Shown: positions 45,424 through 55,061, numbered from the stretch's first letter. The stretch: DNA of 64,000 nucleotides from Streptomyces sp. YIM 130001 (GCF_003574445.1 NZ_KZ984552.1:62001-126000); one strand, 5' to 3'. Numbers and translations are program-made. Notes: generated by a model from the letters alone, not told the origin.

Positions 45424-46104
45424 TCAGGCGAGGACGGAGCGCGGTGGTCCGCGGCGGGCGACGGAGTGCACCAGGAGACGGACGCGGGCGCTGCGGCGGG
45501 TGCGGCCGGGACGCGGCAGCCGCCGGGTCCGCTCCGGCAGTGCGGGGACCACGGCGACGGCCAGCAGCAGCGGCCGGAAGGCCAGCGCGGTCGCCGCCCG
45601 CAGCATCGCGGCCACCGCACGCTCGCCGTGGCGCAGCCAGGCCGCGGCGGCGAGGCCGATGCCGATGTGCGCGGCGAGCAGCAGCCAGGAGGCTCCGGAC
45701 TCGGCGCCCGCGAGGAGCTCGGTGGCCGGACGCCGGGCGCCGCCCGCGGCCCGGGCGAGCGAGGCGCCCACCTCGCCGCCGCAGAGCACGTCGAAGCCGA
45801 GCGAACGCAGCGGGCCCGCGACCGGCCCGCCCGCCTGGCCGTAACAGAGGTGCTGACCGGTGGTGAACACGGTGTCCGCGGCCAGTTCGAGCGGGACCAG
45901 GAGTGCGGCGATGCGCCAGTACCCGCGCTCACGTCCGGCCAGTGCGAAGGCGAGGACGAACACCGCCCCGGCCACCGCGGCGACAGTGCCGAGCGGCAGC
46001 GGGGCGCGGGCGAGCAGCACATGCGAACCGGCGGACAGCGTCACGACGAGTGCCGTGAACAGAGTTGCCCGCACCGCCCTCGGTGCCATCGCCGCGATCG
46101 TCAC
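45424..46104 (-). CDS. Integral membrane protein of unknown function
   Basis: This 226-residue protein has about five or six hydrophobic segments (VRATLFTALVVTLSAGSHVL, LGTVAAVAGAVFVLAFALAG, IAALLVPLELAADTVFTTGQ, SWLLLAAHIGIGLAAAAWLR, LAFRPLLLAVAVVPALP) and a basic Arg-rich C-terminal tail. I do not recognise the family. Two cysteines lie in extracytoplasmic-looking loops (HLCYGQAGG, DVLCGGE), which could matter next to a dsbA-like gene 87 nt downstream. The GTG at 46104 is the longest start; an ATG at 46089 is possible. Confidence 0.75.
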   Translation of the reverse strand: MTIAAMAPRAVRATLFTALVVTLSAGSHVLLARAPLPLGTVAAVAGAVFVLAFALAGRERGYWRIAALLVPLELAADTVFTTGQHLCYGQAGGPVAGPLRSLGFDVLCGGEVGASLARAAGGARRPATELLAGAESGASWLLLAAHIGIGLAAAAWLRHGERAVAAMLRAATALAFRPLLLAVAVVPALPERTRRLPRPGRTRRSARVRLLVHSVARRGPPRSVLA

Positions 46105-46222
46105 TGGTCGTTCTTCGCATCCTTCGTCAACGGACTGCGCGCAGTATCGCCCGCGAGTGTCCCACGGCCGCGCGTAAGCGTGACCTCAAGGGTGCCTGTG
46201 AAGTACGGCGCCACGGAACGGG

Positions 46223-47551
46223 TCACAGCCCCGGAATGCGGCCGTTGCGGAACAGGTCGACGAAGATCTGGTGGTCCTCGCGGGCCCGGGCGCCGTACTC
46301 ATGAGCGAAGTCGACGAGCAGCGGGGCGAATCCGTCCTCGTCCCCGGCGATCGCCGCGTCGATGGCGCGCTCCGTGGAGAACGGCACCAGCTCCGAGTGC
46401 CCGCTCTCGTCGTCCGCCGCGGCGTGCATCGCCGCCGTGGCCCGGCCGAGGTCGGCGACCACCGCGGTGATCTCCTCCGCCTCGTCGATGTCCGACCAGT
46501 CCAGATCCACGGCGTACGGCGAGACCTCGGCGACGAGCTGGCCGGAGCCGTCGAGCTCGGTCCAGCCGAGCCAGGGGTCGGCGTGCGCCTGCAGGGCGCG
46601 CTGCGAGATCACCGTGCGGTGGCCCTCGTGCTGGAAGTAGCCGCGGATCGCCGGGTCCGTGACGTGCCCGGACACCGCGGGGGTCTGGGCCTGCTTGAGG
46701 TAGATCACGACGTCGTTCTCCAGGGCGTCGCTGTTGCCCTCGAGGAGGATGTTGTACGACGGGAGGCCGGCGGAGCCGATGCCGATGCCGCGGCGGCCGA
46801 CGACGTCCTTGACGCGGTACGAGTCCGGGCGGCTCAGGCTCGACTCGGGCAGCGTCTCCAGGTACCCGTCGAAGGCGGCCAGGACCTTGTAACGGGTGGC
46901 CGCGTCCAGTTCGATCGCGCCGCCGTCCGCGCTGAAGCGGCGCTCGAAATCGCGGATCTCCGTCATGGAGGCGAGCAGCTCGAAGCGGGTCAGCGAACGG
47001 GCCGTGCGCAGCGCGCCGAGCAGCGGGCCCTCGGCGGTGTCCAGGGTGAACGGCGGCACCTCGTCGTCCTTGGCGCCGGTGGCCAGGGCGTGGATGCGCT
47101 CGCGGTACGCCGTCGCGTAGGTGCGGACCAGGTCGGTGATCTGCTCGTCGCTCAGCGCCTTCGCGTATCCGATCAGGGCGATGGAGGCGGCGAAGCGCTT
47201 GAGGTCCCAGGTGAACGGGCCGACGTAGGCCTCGTCGAAGTCGTTGACGTTGAACGTGAGGCGGCCCTGGGAGTCCATGTACGTGCCGAAGTTCTCCGCG
47301 TGCAGGTCGCCGTGGATCCAGACCCGGCCGGTGCGCTCGTCCAGGAACGGGCCGCCGTGCTGCTCGCGCTCCAGGTCCTGGTAGAACAGGCAGGCCGTGC
47401 CCCGGTAGAAGGCGAACGCGGAGGCCGCCATCTTCCGGAATTTGACCCGGAACGCGGCCGGATCGGCGGCGAGGAGCTCACCGAACGCGGTGTCGAAAAT
47501 GCCGAGGATCTGCTCGCCGCGCTGCGCTGCGCTGGGCTGCGGGACCGACAT
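46223..47551 (-). CDS. DUF2252 protein, kinase-like fold
   Basis: This 442-residue DUF2252 protein has family marks MAASAFAFYRGTACLFYQDL, the VWIHGDLHAENFGTYMDSQG block, FNVNDFDEAYVGPFTWDLKR (Asp-Phe-Asp resembling a kinase metal site), VVGRRGIGIGSAGLPSYNIL and LDWSDIDEAEEI. These suggest an aminoglycoside phosphotransferase-like fold, but no substrate is known. The ATG at 47551 follows AGGAGG. It is divergent from dnaE across 203 bp. Confidence 0.88.
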   Translation of the reverse strand: MSVPQPSAAQRGEQILGIFDTAFGELLAADPAAFRVKFRKMAASAFAFYRGTACLFYQDLEREQHGGPFLDERTGRVWIHGDLHAENFGTYMDSQGRLTFNVNDFDEAYVGPFTWDLKRFAASIALIGYAKALSDEQITDLVRTYATAYRERIHALATGAKDDEVPPFTLDTAEGPLLGALRTARSLTRFELLASMTEIRDFERRFSADGGAIELDAATRYKVLAAFDGYLETLPESSLSRPDSYRVKDVVGRRGIGIGSAGLPSYNILLEGNSDALENDVVIYLKQAQTPAVSGHVTDPAIRGYFQHEGHRTVISQRALQAHADPWLGWTELDGSGQLVAEVSPYAVDLDWSDIDEAEEITAVVADLGRATAAMHAAADDESGHSELVPFSTERAIDAAIAGDEDGFAPLLVDFAHEYGARAREDHQIFVDLFRNGRIPGL

Positions 47552-47685
47552 CGCTTGGTGCCTCCTGGTGCGTGCCAACCGGTTACGGGTGTGGCGCTCG
47601 GGGTCGGTGGGACGCGGCGTCGCGTCCCCTCGGGAACAACGCACGACCGTACCGAGGAGTGCCCGCCCGGGTGACCCGTATCCGT

Positions 47686-47713
47686 CTGAACTGTCGGTGG
47701 CGAGTCGTAGACT
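47686..47713 (+). promoter_or_regulatory. Candidate dnaE promoter
   Basis: CTGAAC (47686-47691) and TAGACT (47708-47713), 16 bp apart, lie 41 nt before the dnaE start and downstream of the divergent DUF2252 start. This resembles a vegetative promoter. Confidence 0.4.
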
Positions 47714-47754
47714 TCGAGGCCGAAACCCGAGTACGTCGCCGGAGGTCTCCCACC

Positions 47755-50700
47755 GTGTCCAAGCCGCCCTTCACGCACTTGCACGTGCACACGCAGTACT
47801 CGCTCCTCGACGGTGCCGCGCGGCTGAAGGACATGTTCAAGGCGTGCAACGAGATGGGCATGTCGCACATCGCGATGACGGACCACGGGAACCTGCACGG
47901 GGCGTACGACTTCTTCCACTCCGCCGAGAGCGCGGGCGTGACGCCCATCATCGGCATCGAGGCCTACGTGGCCCCCGAGTCCCGCCGCACCAAGCGGAAG
48001 ATCCAGTGGGGCCAGCCGCACCAGAAGCGTGACGACGTCTCCGGCTCGGGCGGTTACACCCACAAGACGATGTGGGCGGCGAACAGCACGGGTCTGCACA
48101 ACCTCTTCAAGCTCTCCTCCGACGCGTACGCCGAGGGCTGGCTGCAGAAGTGGCCCCGTATGGACAAGGAGACCCTCGCCCAGTGGTCCGAGGGCCTGAT
48201 CGCCTCCACCGGCTGCCCCTCGGGTGAGCTGCAGACGCGGCTGAGGCTCGGTCAGTTCGACGAGGCGCTCAAGGCGGCCTCCGAATACCAGGACATCTTC
48301 GGCAAGGACCGCTATTTCCTGGAACTGATGGACCACGGCATCGAGATCGAGCGCCGGGTCCGTGACGGACTTCTCGAGGTCGGCAAGAAGCTCGGAATTC
48401 CGCCGCTGGTGACGAACGACTCGCATTACACGTACTCCCACGAGTCGACCGCCCACGACGCACTCCTGTGCATTCAGACGGGAAAGAACCTCTCGGACCC
48501 GGACCGCTTCCGTTTCAACGGCACGGGTTATTACCTGAAGACGACCGACGAGATGTACGCGATCGACTCTTCGGACGCCTGGCAGGAGGGGTGTGCGAAC
48601 ACCCTCCTGGTCGCCGAGCAGATCGACACCACGGGCATGTTCGAGAAGCGCGACCTGATGCCCAAGTTCGAGATCCCGGAGGGCTTCACCGAGGTCACCT
48701 GGTTCCAGGAGGAGGTCCGGGTCGGCATGAACCGCCGCTACCCGGGCGGTGTCCCCGAAGACCGGCAGAAGCAGGCCGAGTACGAGATGGACATCATCAT
48801 CCAGATGGGGTTCCCGGGGTACTTCCTCGTCGTCGCCGACTTCATCATGTGGGCGAAGAACAACGGCATCGCGGTCGGCCCCGGCCGAGGCTCCGCGGCC
48901 GGCTCGATCGTCGCGTACGCCATGGGCATCACGGACCTCGACCCGATCACGCACGGACTGATCTTCGAGCGGTTCCTCAATCCCGAGCGCCTGTCCATGC
49001 CCGATGTCGACATCGACTTCGACGAGCGCAGGCGCGTCGAGGTGATCCGCTACGTCACGGAGAAGTACGGAGCCGACAAGGTCGCCATGATCGGCACCTA
49101 CGGCAAGATCAAGGCCAAGAACGCCATCAAGGACTCGGCCCGCGTACTGGGTTACCCGTACGCCATGGGGGACCGCCTCACCAAGGCCATGCCCGCCGAC
49201 GTCCTCGGCAAGGGCATCGACCTCGACGGCATCACCAACTCGGAGCATCCGCGCTACAGCGAAGCGGGCGAGATCCGCGGGATGTACGAGAGCGAGCCGG
49301 ACGTCAAGAAGGTCATCGACACCGCCAAGGGCGTCGAGGGCCTCGTCCGTCAGATGGGCGTGCACGCGGCCGGCGTGATCATGTCCAGCGAGTCGATCGT
49401 CGACCACGCCCCGCTGTGGACGCGGCACACCGACGGCGTGACCATCACGCAGTGGGACTACCCGCAGTGCGAGTCGCTCGGCCTGCTGAAGATGGACTTC
49501 CTCGGCCTGCGCAACCTGACGATCATGGACGACGCCATCAAGATGGTGCAGGCCAACAAGGGCATCGACCTGGAGATGCTCGACCTGCCGCTCGATGACG
49601 CGAAGACCTTCGAACTGCTCTGCCGCGGCGACACCTTGGGTGTCTTCCAGTTCGACGGCGGGCCGATGCGCTCCCTGCTGCGCCAGATGCAGCCCGACAA
49701 CTTCGAGGACATTTCCGCCGTCTCGGCCCTCTACCGCCCGGGCCCGATGGGCATGAACTCGCACATCAACTACGCGGAGCGGAAGAACGGCCGCCAGGAG
49801 ATCAGCCCGATCCACCCGGAGCTCGAGGAACCGCTGAAGGACACCCTCGGTCTGACCTACGGCCTCATCGTGTACCAGGAGCAGGTGCAGAAGGCCGCCC
49901 AGATCATCGCCGGCTACTCACTCGGCGAAGCCGACGTGCTGCGCCGTGTGATGGGCAAGAAGAAGCCCGAGGAACTCGCCAAGAACTTCGTCCTCTTCCA
50001 GGACGGCGCCCGGAAGAAGGGCTTCTCGGACGCGGCGATCCAGGCCCTGTGGGACGTCCTGGTCCCGTTCGCCGGATACGCGTTCAACAAGGCGCACTCC
50101 TCCGCGTACGGCCTCGTCACTTACTGGACCGCCTATCTCAAGGCCAACTACCCGGCCGAGTACATGGCGGCGCTGCTCACCTCGGTCAAGGACGACAAGG
50201 ACAAGTCCGCGGTCTACCTCAACGAGTGCCGCCGCATGGGCATCAAGGTCCTCCCGCCGAACGTCAACGAGTCGGAGCAGAACTTCGCCGCCCAGGGCGA
50301 CGACGTGATCCTCTTCGGCCTCTCCGCGGTCCGTAACGTCGGCACCAACGTGGTGGATTCGATCATCCGCAGCCGCAAGGCGAAGGGCCGCTACGCCTCG
50401 TTCCCCGACTACCTCGACAAGGTCGAGGCCGCCGCCTGCAACAAGCGCACCACCGAATCGCTGATCAAGGCGGGCGCCTTCGACACCATGGGCCACACCC
50501 GCAAGGGCCTCACCGCCCACTACGAACCGATGATCGACAACGTGGTGCAGGTCAAGCGCAAGGAGGCCGAGGGCCAGTTCGACCTCTTCGGCGGCATGGG
50601 CGACTCCGCCGACGCCTCCGAGGAGCCGGGCTTCGGACTCGACGTCGAGTTCACGGACGACGAGTGGGAGAAGACGTACCTGCTCGCCCAGGAGCGCGAG

Positions 50701-51300
50701 ATGCTCGGCCTGTACGTCTCGGACCACCCGCTCTTCGGCCTGGAGCACGTCCTGTCGGACAAGGCGGACGCCGGGATCGGACAGCTCACCGGTGGTGACT
50801 TCGGGGACGGAGCCGTGGTCACGATCGGCGGCATCATCTCCGGTCTGCAGCGCAAGATGACCAAGCAGGGCAACGCCTGGGCCATCGCCACCGTCGAGGA
50901 TCTGGCCGGCTCCATCGAGTGCATGTTCTTCCCGGCGACCTACCAGCTGGTGTCGACCCAACTCGTCGAGGACGCCGTGGTGTTCGTCAAGGGCCGGCTC
51001 GACAAGCGCGAGGACGTCCCGCGCCTGGTGGCGATGGAACTGATGGTCCCGGACCTGAGCAACGCGGGTACGAACGCCCCGGTGACGATCACCATCCCGA
51101 CCCTCAAGGTCACCCCGCCCATGGTCAGCCGCCTCGGTGAGATCCTCAGCCACCACCGGGGCAACTCGGAGGTGCGGATCAAGCTGCAGGGCGCCCAGAA
51201 GACCACGGTCCTGCGCCTCGACAGGCACCGGGTGCAGCCTGATCCGGCGCTCTTCGGCGACCTGAAGGTACTGCTCGGGCCGTCCTGCCTGGCGGGCTGA
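47755..51300 (+). CDS. dnaE: DNA polymerase III alpha subunit
   Basis: This 1181-residue replicative polymerase catalytic subunit has an N-terminal PHP domain (HLHVHTQYSLLDGAARLKDM, MTDHGNLHGAYDF), the C-family palm with catalytic Asp417, Asp419 and Asp421 (PDVDIDFDERRR), GRGSAAGSIVAYAMGI, FNKAHSSAYGLVTYWTAYLK, and a C-terminal OB fold (VVTIGGIISGLQRKMTKQGN). The length fits actinobacterial DnaE1. GTG at 47755 follows GGAGG at 47741-47745; the frame is open 183 nt upstream without a ribosome site. A hairpin ends it. Confidence 0.97.
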   Translation: MSKPPFTHLHVHTQYSLLDGAARLKDMFKACNEMGMSHIAMTDHGNLHGAYDFFHSAESAGVTPIIGIEAYVAPESRRTKRKIQWGQPHQKRDDVSGSGGYTHKTMWAANSTGLHNLFKLSSDAYAEGWLQKWPRMDKETLAQWSEGLIASTGCPSGELQTRLRLGQFDEALKAASEYQDIFGKDRYFLELMDHGIEIERRVRDGLLEVGKKLGIPPLVTNDSHYTYSHESTAHDALLCIQTGKNLSDPDRFRFNGTGYYLKTTDEMYAIDSSDAWQEGCANTLLVAEQIDTTGMFEKRDLMPKFEIPEGFTEVTWFQEEVRVGMNRRYPGGVPEDRQKQAEYEMDIIIQMGFPGYFLVVADFIMWAKNNGIAVGPGRGSAAGSIVAYAMGITDLDPITHGLIFERFLNPERLSMPDVDIDFDERRRVEVIRYVTEKYGADKVAMIGTYGKIKAKNAIKDSARVLGYPYAMGDRLTKAMPADVLGKGIDLDGITNSEHPRYSEAGEIRGMYESEPDVKKVIDTAKGVEGLVRQMGVHAAGVIMSSESIVDHAPLWTRHTDGVTITQWDYPQCESLGLLKMDFLGLRNLTIMDDAIKMVQANKGIDLEMLDLPLDDAKTFELLCRGDTLGVFQFDGGPMRSLLRQMQPDNFEDISAVSALYRPGPMGMNSHINYAERKNGRQEISPIHPELEEPLKDTLGLTYGLIVYQEQVQKAAQIIAGYSLGEADVLRRVMGKKKPEELAKNFVLFQDGARKKGFSDAAIQALWDVLVPFAGYAFNKAHSSAYGLVTYWTAYLKANYPAEYMAALLTSVKDDKDKSAVYLNECRRMGIKVLPPNVNESEQNFAAQGDDVILFGLSAVRNVGTNVVDSIIRSRKAKGRYASFPDYLDKVEAAACNKRTTESLIKAGAFDTMGHTRKGLTAHYEPMIDNVVQVKRKEAEGQFDLFGGMGDSADASEEPGFGLDVEFTDDEWEKTYLLAQEREMLGLYVSDHPLFGLEHVLSDKADAGIGQLTGGDFGDGAVVTIGGIISGLQRKMTKQGNAWAIATVEDLAGSIECMFFPATYQLVSTQLVEDAVVFVKGRLDKREDVPRLVAMELMVPDLSNAGTNAPVTITIPTLKVTPPMVSRLGEILSHHRGNSEVRIKLQGAQKTTVLRLDRHRVQPDPALFGDLKVLLGPSCLAG

Positions 51301-51334
51301 GCCCGGCAGGCCGCAGGACCCACGCGGACATACG

Positions 51335-51368
51335 CGAGGGGCGCGTCCCGTGAAGGACGCGCCCCTCG
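51335..51368. terminator. 14-bp hairpin between dnaE and a convergent small gene
   Basis: The arms cgaggggcgcgtcc (51335-51348) and its exact complement (51355-51368) flank the loop cgtgaa, 34 nt after the dnaE stop and 69 nt from the opposing 60-residue gene. Probably a bidirectional terminator. Confidence 0.75.
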
Positions 51369-51437
51369 TTGCTATCCGTGCGATGCGGCCGTGTCAGTAC
51401 CGGCGCCGGTCAGCCGCGATCGTTCAGCAGCAGTGGT

Positions 51438-51620
51438 TCAGTTGTGGCCGAACTTCTTCTGCCGCTTGCTGCCGCCGGGAGCGAAATCGGCAGGGCTCGC
51501 CTGGACTTCGGACTGTGCGTCCTGCTGAGCCTCCGGGCGCTGCTGCTCGGTTCCGCGCTGCTGCTCCTGCTGCGCGCGGTCCTGCGGACTGCCCTGCTTG
51601 CGATTCTTGTTCTTGGCCAT
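51438..51620 (-). CDS. Small basic, Gln-rich conserved-type protein
   Basis: This 60-residue protein begins MAKNKNRKQGSPQDRAQQEQ. It is very hydrophilic (Gln, Lys, Arg, Glu) and ends in PGGSKRQKKFGHN. The strong AGGAGG site 8 nt before the ATG, the good codon bias and the dedicated terminator support it as a real gene. Proteins of this kind are common in Streptomyces; their function is unknown and the chain looks disordered. Confidence 0.8.
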   Translation of the reverse strand: MAKNKNRKQGSPQDRAQQEQQRGTEQQRPEAQQDAQSEVQASPADFAPGGSKRQKKFGHN

Positions 51621-51863
51621 GGTGATCTGCCTCCTGAGGGGGATCTAGGGGCCAGGGCCGGGATCAGATTCACATATGGCGGCATAGCGCGCATTTCAGA
51701 GAATTACCGTGCGTAATAAGGGCTGCCGAAGGGCGACGGGCCCATGCGCCACGCCGAAGATCGAGTTCCGGCCGTTAACCCTCGCGCAGTCGGGCAGACT
51801 CGAAGGTAACCCGGAGCAACCCGCCCCCGATTTCTGTATTCGGGGAGCCTTCAGGGAAAGAGG

Positions 51864-53120
51864 GTGGAACGCGTGGACCGCTGCGTCGTCCTGGTGGACG
51901 CCGGATATCTTCTCGGCGCCGCCGCCAGTCTCCTCGCCGGAGAACCCTCGAGATCCCGTATCACCGTCGACCACACCGCCCTCATCCACGGTCTGCGCGA
52001 GCGGGCCGAGTCGGACACCGGGCAGCCGCTGCTGCGGATCTACTGGTTCGACGGCGCTCCCGACCGCGTACCCCAGCCGGAACACCGCAGGCTGCGCGTC
52101 ATGCCCAGAGTCACCGTCCGCCTCGGCGCCCTCACCAGAAGTGACGGGCGCTGGGCGCAGAAGGGCGTGGATGCGGCGATGCACGCTGAGCTCACCGAAC
52201 TCGCCCGCAACCGCGCCTGCTCGGACGTCGTCCTGGTGACCGGTGACGGCGATCTGCTGCCCGGCCTGATGTCCGCCAAGGAACACGGGGTCGCCGTCCA
52301 CCTATGGGCGGTGCAGGCTGCCGACGGTGACTACAACCAGTCCGAGGATCTCGTCGCCGAAGCCGACGAGCGCCGCGTCCTCGACCGCGCCTGGATCACC
52401 CAGGCCGTCCGCGCCAAGGAGCTCGGCGGCGTCTGCGCCCCGACCACCGCCCCGCGCCCCGAGATCGCCGCGATCCTCTCCGCCCCGCTGCCCGAGTCCG
52501 CGCTCGCCGCAGCGGCGGAACGCGCCGCCGAGGAGTCCGCCGCCACGCAGAACGGCATCGCCCAGAACGGCCACGCGGCCCCGCCCGGCGAACACCCCAC
52601 CGGCGACCGCACCCCCGCCAAGGGCGTCCCCACCCCCAAGGACCTCGCTGCCCTGCGCGGCCCCGGCCAGCACGCGCAGTCCGCACCCCACCCCACCAAC
52701 GCCACGCTGCGCTGGTCGTCGGACAAGGGCTGGGTCGAGCGCTCCGGTGCGCCGGGCGAGCCCGCGGGCGTCACCGCACTGCCCACCCTCGCCCAGGTGA
52801 CCACCGCCGAGCAGCGTTGGGCGGACCGCGAGGAGGACATCACCACCGTCGGCGGCGACCCCTACGAGGTGGGACAGGTCTTCGCCCGGCGCTGGATCGC
52901 CCGACTGCCCGAGCCCGGATCCGTGACGAAACTGTCCGGCATGTACCCGCGCATCCCGCACCGGATCGACGGTGAACTCCTCAGGTATGCGGCCCGGTTC
53001 GGGCTCCTCGCGCACAAGGACGACCAGATCGACGAGCACGACCGCTACGCGATCCGGGCCGGCTTCTGGCGTGAGATCGACGTCCCCGCCACGGCCGAGC
53101 ACGCTCCCGCCGCCGAATGA
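51864..53120 (+). CDS. NYN-domain protein with a C-terminal winged-helix-like region
   Basis: This 418-residue protein has an N-terminal NYN (PIN-like) domain: VVLVDAGYLLGAAASLL with the first catalytic Asp, RIYWFDGAPD, KGVDAAMHAELTELARN and DVVLVTGDGDLLPGL with the second acidic cluster. This fold is found in metal-dependent RNases. A low-complexity Ala/Pro linker (about 195-300) leads to a conserved C-terminal part (YEVGQVFARRWIARLPEPGS, RIDGELLRYAARFGLL) that looks winged-helix-like. GTG at 51864 is used; a GTG 9 nt later is an alternative. RNA target unknown. Confidence 0.88.
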   Translation: MERVDRCVVLVDAGYLLGAAASLLAGEPSRSRITVDHTALIHGLRERAESDTGQPLLRIYWFDGAPDRVPQPEHRRLRVMPRVTVRLGALTRSDGRWAQKGVDAAMHAELTELARNRACSDVVLVTGDGDLLPGLMSAKEHGVAVHLWAVQAADGDYNQSEDLVAEADERRVLDRAWITQAVRAKELGGVCAPTTAPRPEIAAILSAPLPESALAAAAERAAEESAATQNGIAQNGHAAPPGEHPTGDRTPAKGVPTPKDLAALRGPGQHAQSAPHPTNATLRWSSDKGWVERSGAPGEPAGVTALPTLAQVTTAEQRWADREEDITTVGGDPYEVGQVFARRWIARLPEPGSVTKLSGMYPRIPHRIDGELLRYAARFGLLAHKDDQIDEHDRYAIRAGFWREIDVPATAEHAPAAE

Positions 53121-53187
53121 CCGGAAGCGGCCGGGTGGCCCGGGGCGGGGGACTGCCGCGCCCGGCGGACGTATAGGCTCCCTCCTC

Positions 53188-54201
53188 GTGAGTACGCGCA
53201 CGGGACCGGCGGAACACGACAGCGACGTCGTGTGCGCGGTGCGTGATCTGGTCAAGATCTACCCCGCCACCAAGGGCCGGCGTTCCGCGCCCGGCAACCC
53301 CGAGGTGCGCGCCACCGACGGCATCGGCCTCGACGTGCGGCGCGGCGAGATCTTCGGACTGCTCGGGCCGAACGGCGCCGGCAAGTCCACGCTGGTACGC
53401 CAGCTCACCGGCCTGATGCGCCCCGACTCGGGCAGCGTGCGGATCCTCGGCCACGACATCGTCCGGCACCCCGAGCGGGCCGCGCGCATTCTCGCCTACC
53501 TCGGCCAAGAGTCCACCGCACTCGACGAACTCACCGTCTCGCTCGCCGCGGAGACCACCGGCCGGCTGCGCGGACTCGACGTGCGCACCGCGCGGGCCGA
53601 GAGCCGTGCCGTCCTCGACGAACTGGGCCTGACCCCGCTCGCCGGACGCCCTCTGAAGAAGCTCTCCGGCGGACAGCGCCGGCTCGCCTGCTTCGCCACC
53701 GCCCTGGTCGGCGAGCGCACCCTCCTCGTACTCGACGAGCCGACCACCGGCATGGACCCGGTGGCGCGCCGGGCGGTCTGGGGCGCCGTCGACCGGCGCC
53801 GGGCCGAACGCGGCACGACGGTCCTGCTCGTCACCCACAACGTCATCGAGGCCGAGACGGTCCTCGACCGGGTCGCCGTGCTGGAATCGGGGCGCGTGAT
53901 CGCCTGTGACAGTCCGGCCGGCCTCAAGGCGGAGATCGCCGGTGAGGTGCGGCTCGAACTGGTCTGGCGGGAGCGCGCTCCGCTCGACGTGCCAGAGGTC
54001 GCCGCGCTCCGGGCCTCCGCCCAGGAGTCCGGACGGCGCTGGGTGCTGAGGTTCACGCCGGACGAGGCCCGCGCGGCGGTCGCCGCGGTCACGGGCGGGC
54101 GCGCGTTCGCCGCGCTCGACGACTTCACGCTGTCGACGCCGAGCCTGGAGGACGTCTATCTTGCGCTCGGCGGACGTACGAAGGGTTTGGTGAAGGCGTG
54201 A
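53188..54201 (+). CDS. ABC transporter ATP-binding protein
   Basis: This 337-residue ATPase of the DrrA/ABC-2 type has all motifs intact: Walker A GLLGPNGAGKSTLVRQL, Q-loop LGQEST, signature LSGGQRRLACFATAL, Walker B LLVLDEPTTGMDPVARRAVW and the H-loop LLVTHN. GTG at 53188 follows a gap of 67 nt after the NYN gene; the frame is open upstream without a ribosome site. The 3' end overlaps the permease GTG by 4 nt. Substrate unknown; drug or lipid export is typical. Confidence 0.93.
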   Translation: MSTRTGPAEHDSDVVCAVRDLVKIYPATKGRRSAPGNPEVRATDGIGLDVRRGEIFGLLGPNGAGKSTLVRQLTGLMRPDSGSVRILGHDIVRHPERAARILAYLGQESTALDELTVSLAAETTGRLRGLDVRTARAESRAVLDELGLTPLAGRPLKKLSGGQRRLACFATALVGERTLLVLDEPTTGMDPVARRAVWGAVDRRRAERGTTVLLVTHNVIEAETVLDRVAVLESGRVIACDSPAGLKAEIAGEVRLELVWRERAPLDVPEVAALRASAQESGRRWVLRFTPDEARAAVAAVTGGRAFAALDDFTLSTPSLEDVYLALGGRTKGLVKA

Positions 54202-55061
54202 CGGCGTACGGCGGCGCGGAACAGCCCCGGGGCGACCTGTCGGTGCTCGGCACCGGCACCCAGGACCCGGCGGTGCCTGCGAGCGCGGATCCGGCCGGGT
54301 CCGCGCCGGCCGAACTCGCCCCGCGTGCACGCCTGTTGCCCTCGCTCGCCGCGGTCTACCGGGCCCAGCTGTCCCGGGCGCGGGTGGCCCGTATCCCGCT
54401 GCTCTTCGTCGCGACCTTCCAGTCGGTCGGGATCATGATCCTGATGCGCGGTGTCGTCGACGGCGGGGGAGAGGCGCGGGCGGTGGTGGCCGGCTCCTCG
54501 GTCCTCGTCGTCGCGTTCGTGGCGCTCAATCTGCTCGCCCAGTACTTCGGCCAGCTGCGGGCCGCAGGCGGGCTCGACCATTACGCGACGTTGCCGGTGC
54601 CGCCCGCGTCGGTGGTGCTCGGGGCGGCCGGGGCGTACGCCTCGTTCACCGTGCCCGGGACCCTGGTGACGGCCGTGGTCGGCAGTCTGCTCTTCGGTCT
54701 GCCGCTCACGCATCTGTGGGTGCTGCTCGCGGTGATCCCGCTGGCCGGAGCGGCACTCGCCGGACTCGGAGCCGCGCTCGGACTGCTCGCGCCGCGGCCC
54801 GAACTGGCCACTCTGCTCGGCCAGTTGGGCATGAGTGCGGCGCTGCTCCTCGGTGTTCTGCCGGCCGAGCGGATGCCGGGTGTGATCGCCTACGCGCGCG
54901 ATCTGCTGCCGTCGACGTACGGGGTGGAAGCCTTCGCACGGACCTTCGACAGCAGCCCCGACTGGGGCGCCGTCGTCCTCGACCTCGGCATCTGCGCCGC
55001 CGTCGGCGTGCTCTCGCTGGCCGTCGCCACCTGGGCGTACCGCCGGGCCGCGGTCCGCTGA
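54198..55061 (+). CDS. ABC-2 type transporter permease
   Basis: This 287-residue permease has a hydrophilic N-terminus (about 1-50) and about six helices (IPLLFVATFQSVGIMILMRG, AVVAGSSVLVVAFVALNLLA, VPGTLVTAVVGSLLFGLPLT, LWVLLAVIPLAGAALAGLGA, GAVVLDLGICAAVGVLSLAV). It overlaps the ATPase gene by 4 nt and forms the exporter with it. The 79-bp gap after it contains no visible gene. Confidence 0.92.
   Translation: MTAYGGAEQPRGDLSVLGTGTQDPAVPASADPAGSAPAELAPRARLLPSLAAVYRAQLSRARVARIPLLFVATFQSVGIMILMRGVVDGGGEARAVVAGSSVLVVAFVALNLLAQYFGQLRAAGGLDHYATLPVPPASVVLGAAGAYASFTVPGTLVTAVVGSLLFGLPLTHLWVLLAVIPLAGAALAGLGAALGLLAPRPELATLLGQLGMSAALLLGVLPAERMPGVIAYARDLLPSTYGVEAFARTFDSSPDWGAVVLDLGICAAVGVLSLAVATWAYRRAAVR

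Noticed and set aside
46271..47674. 467-codon + strand frame opposite the DUF2252 gene
   Set aside because: Gly/Arg/Val-rich antisense frame without a ribosome site or domain.
51703..51717. attac-cgtgc-gtaat inverted repeat between the 60-residue gene and the NYN gene
   Set aside because: Five-bp arms are expected often by chance; no further support for an operator.
53188..55061. Possible biosynthetic gene cluster around the exporter pair
   Set aside because: No biosynthetic enzyme (PKS, NRPS, terpene, lanthipeptide) lies in the window; the exporter pair stands alone among housekeeping genes.
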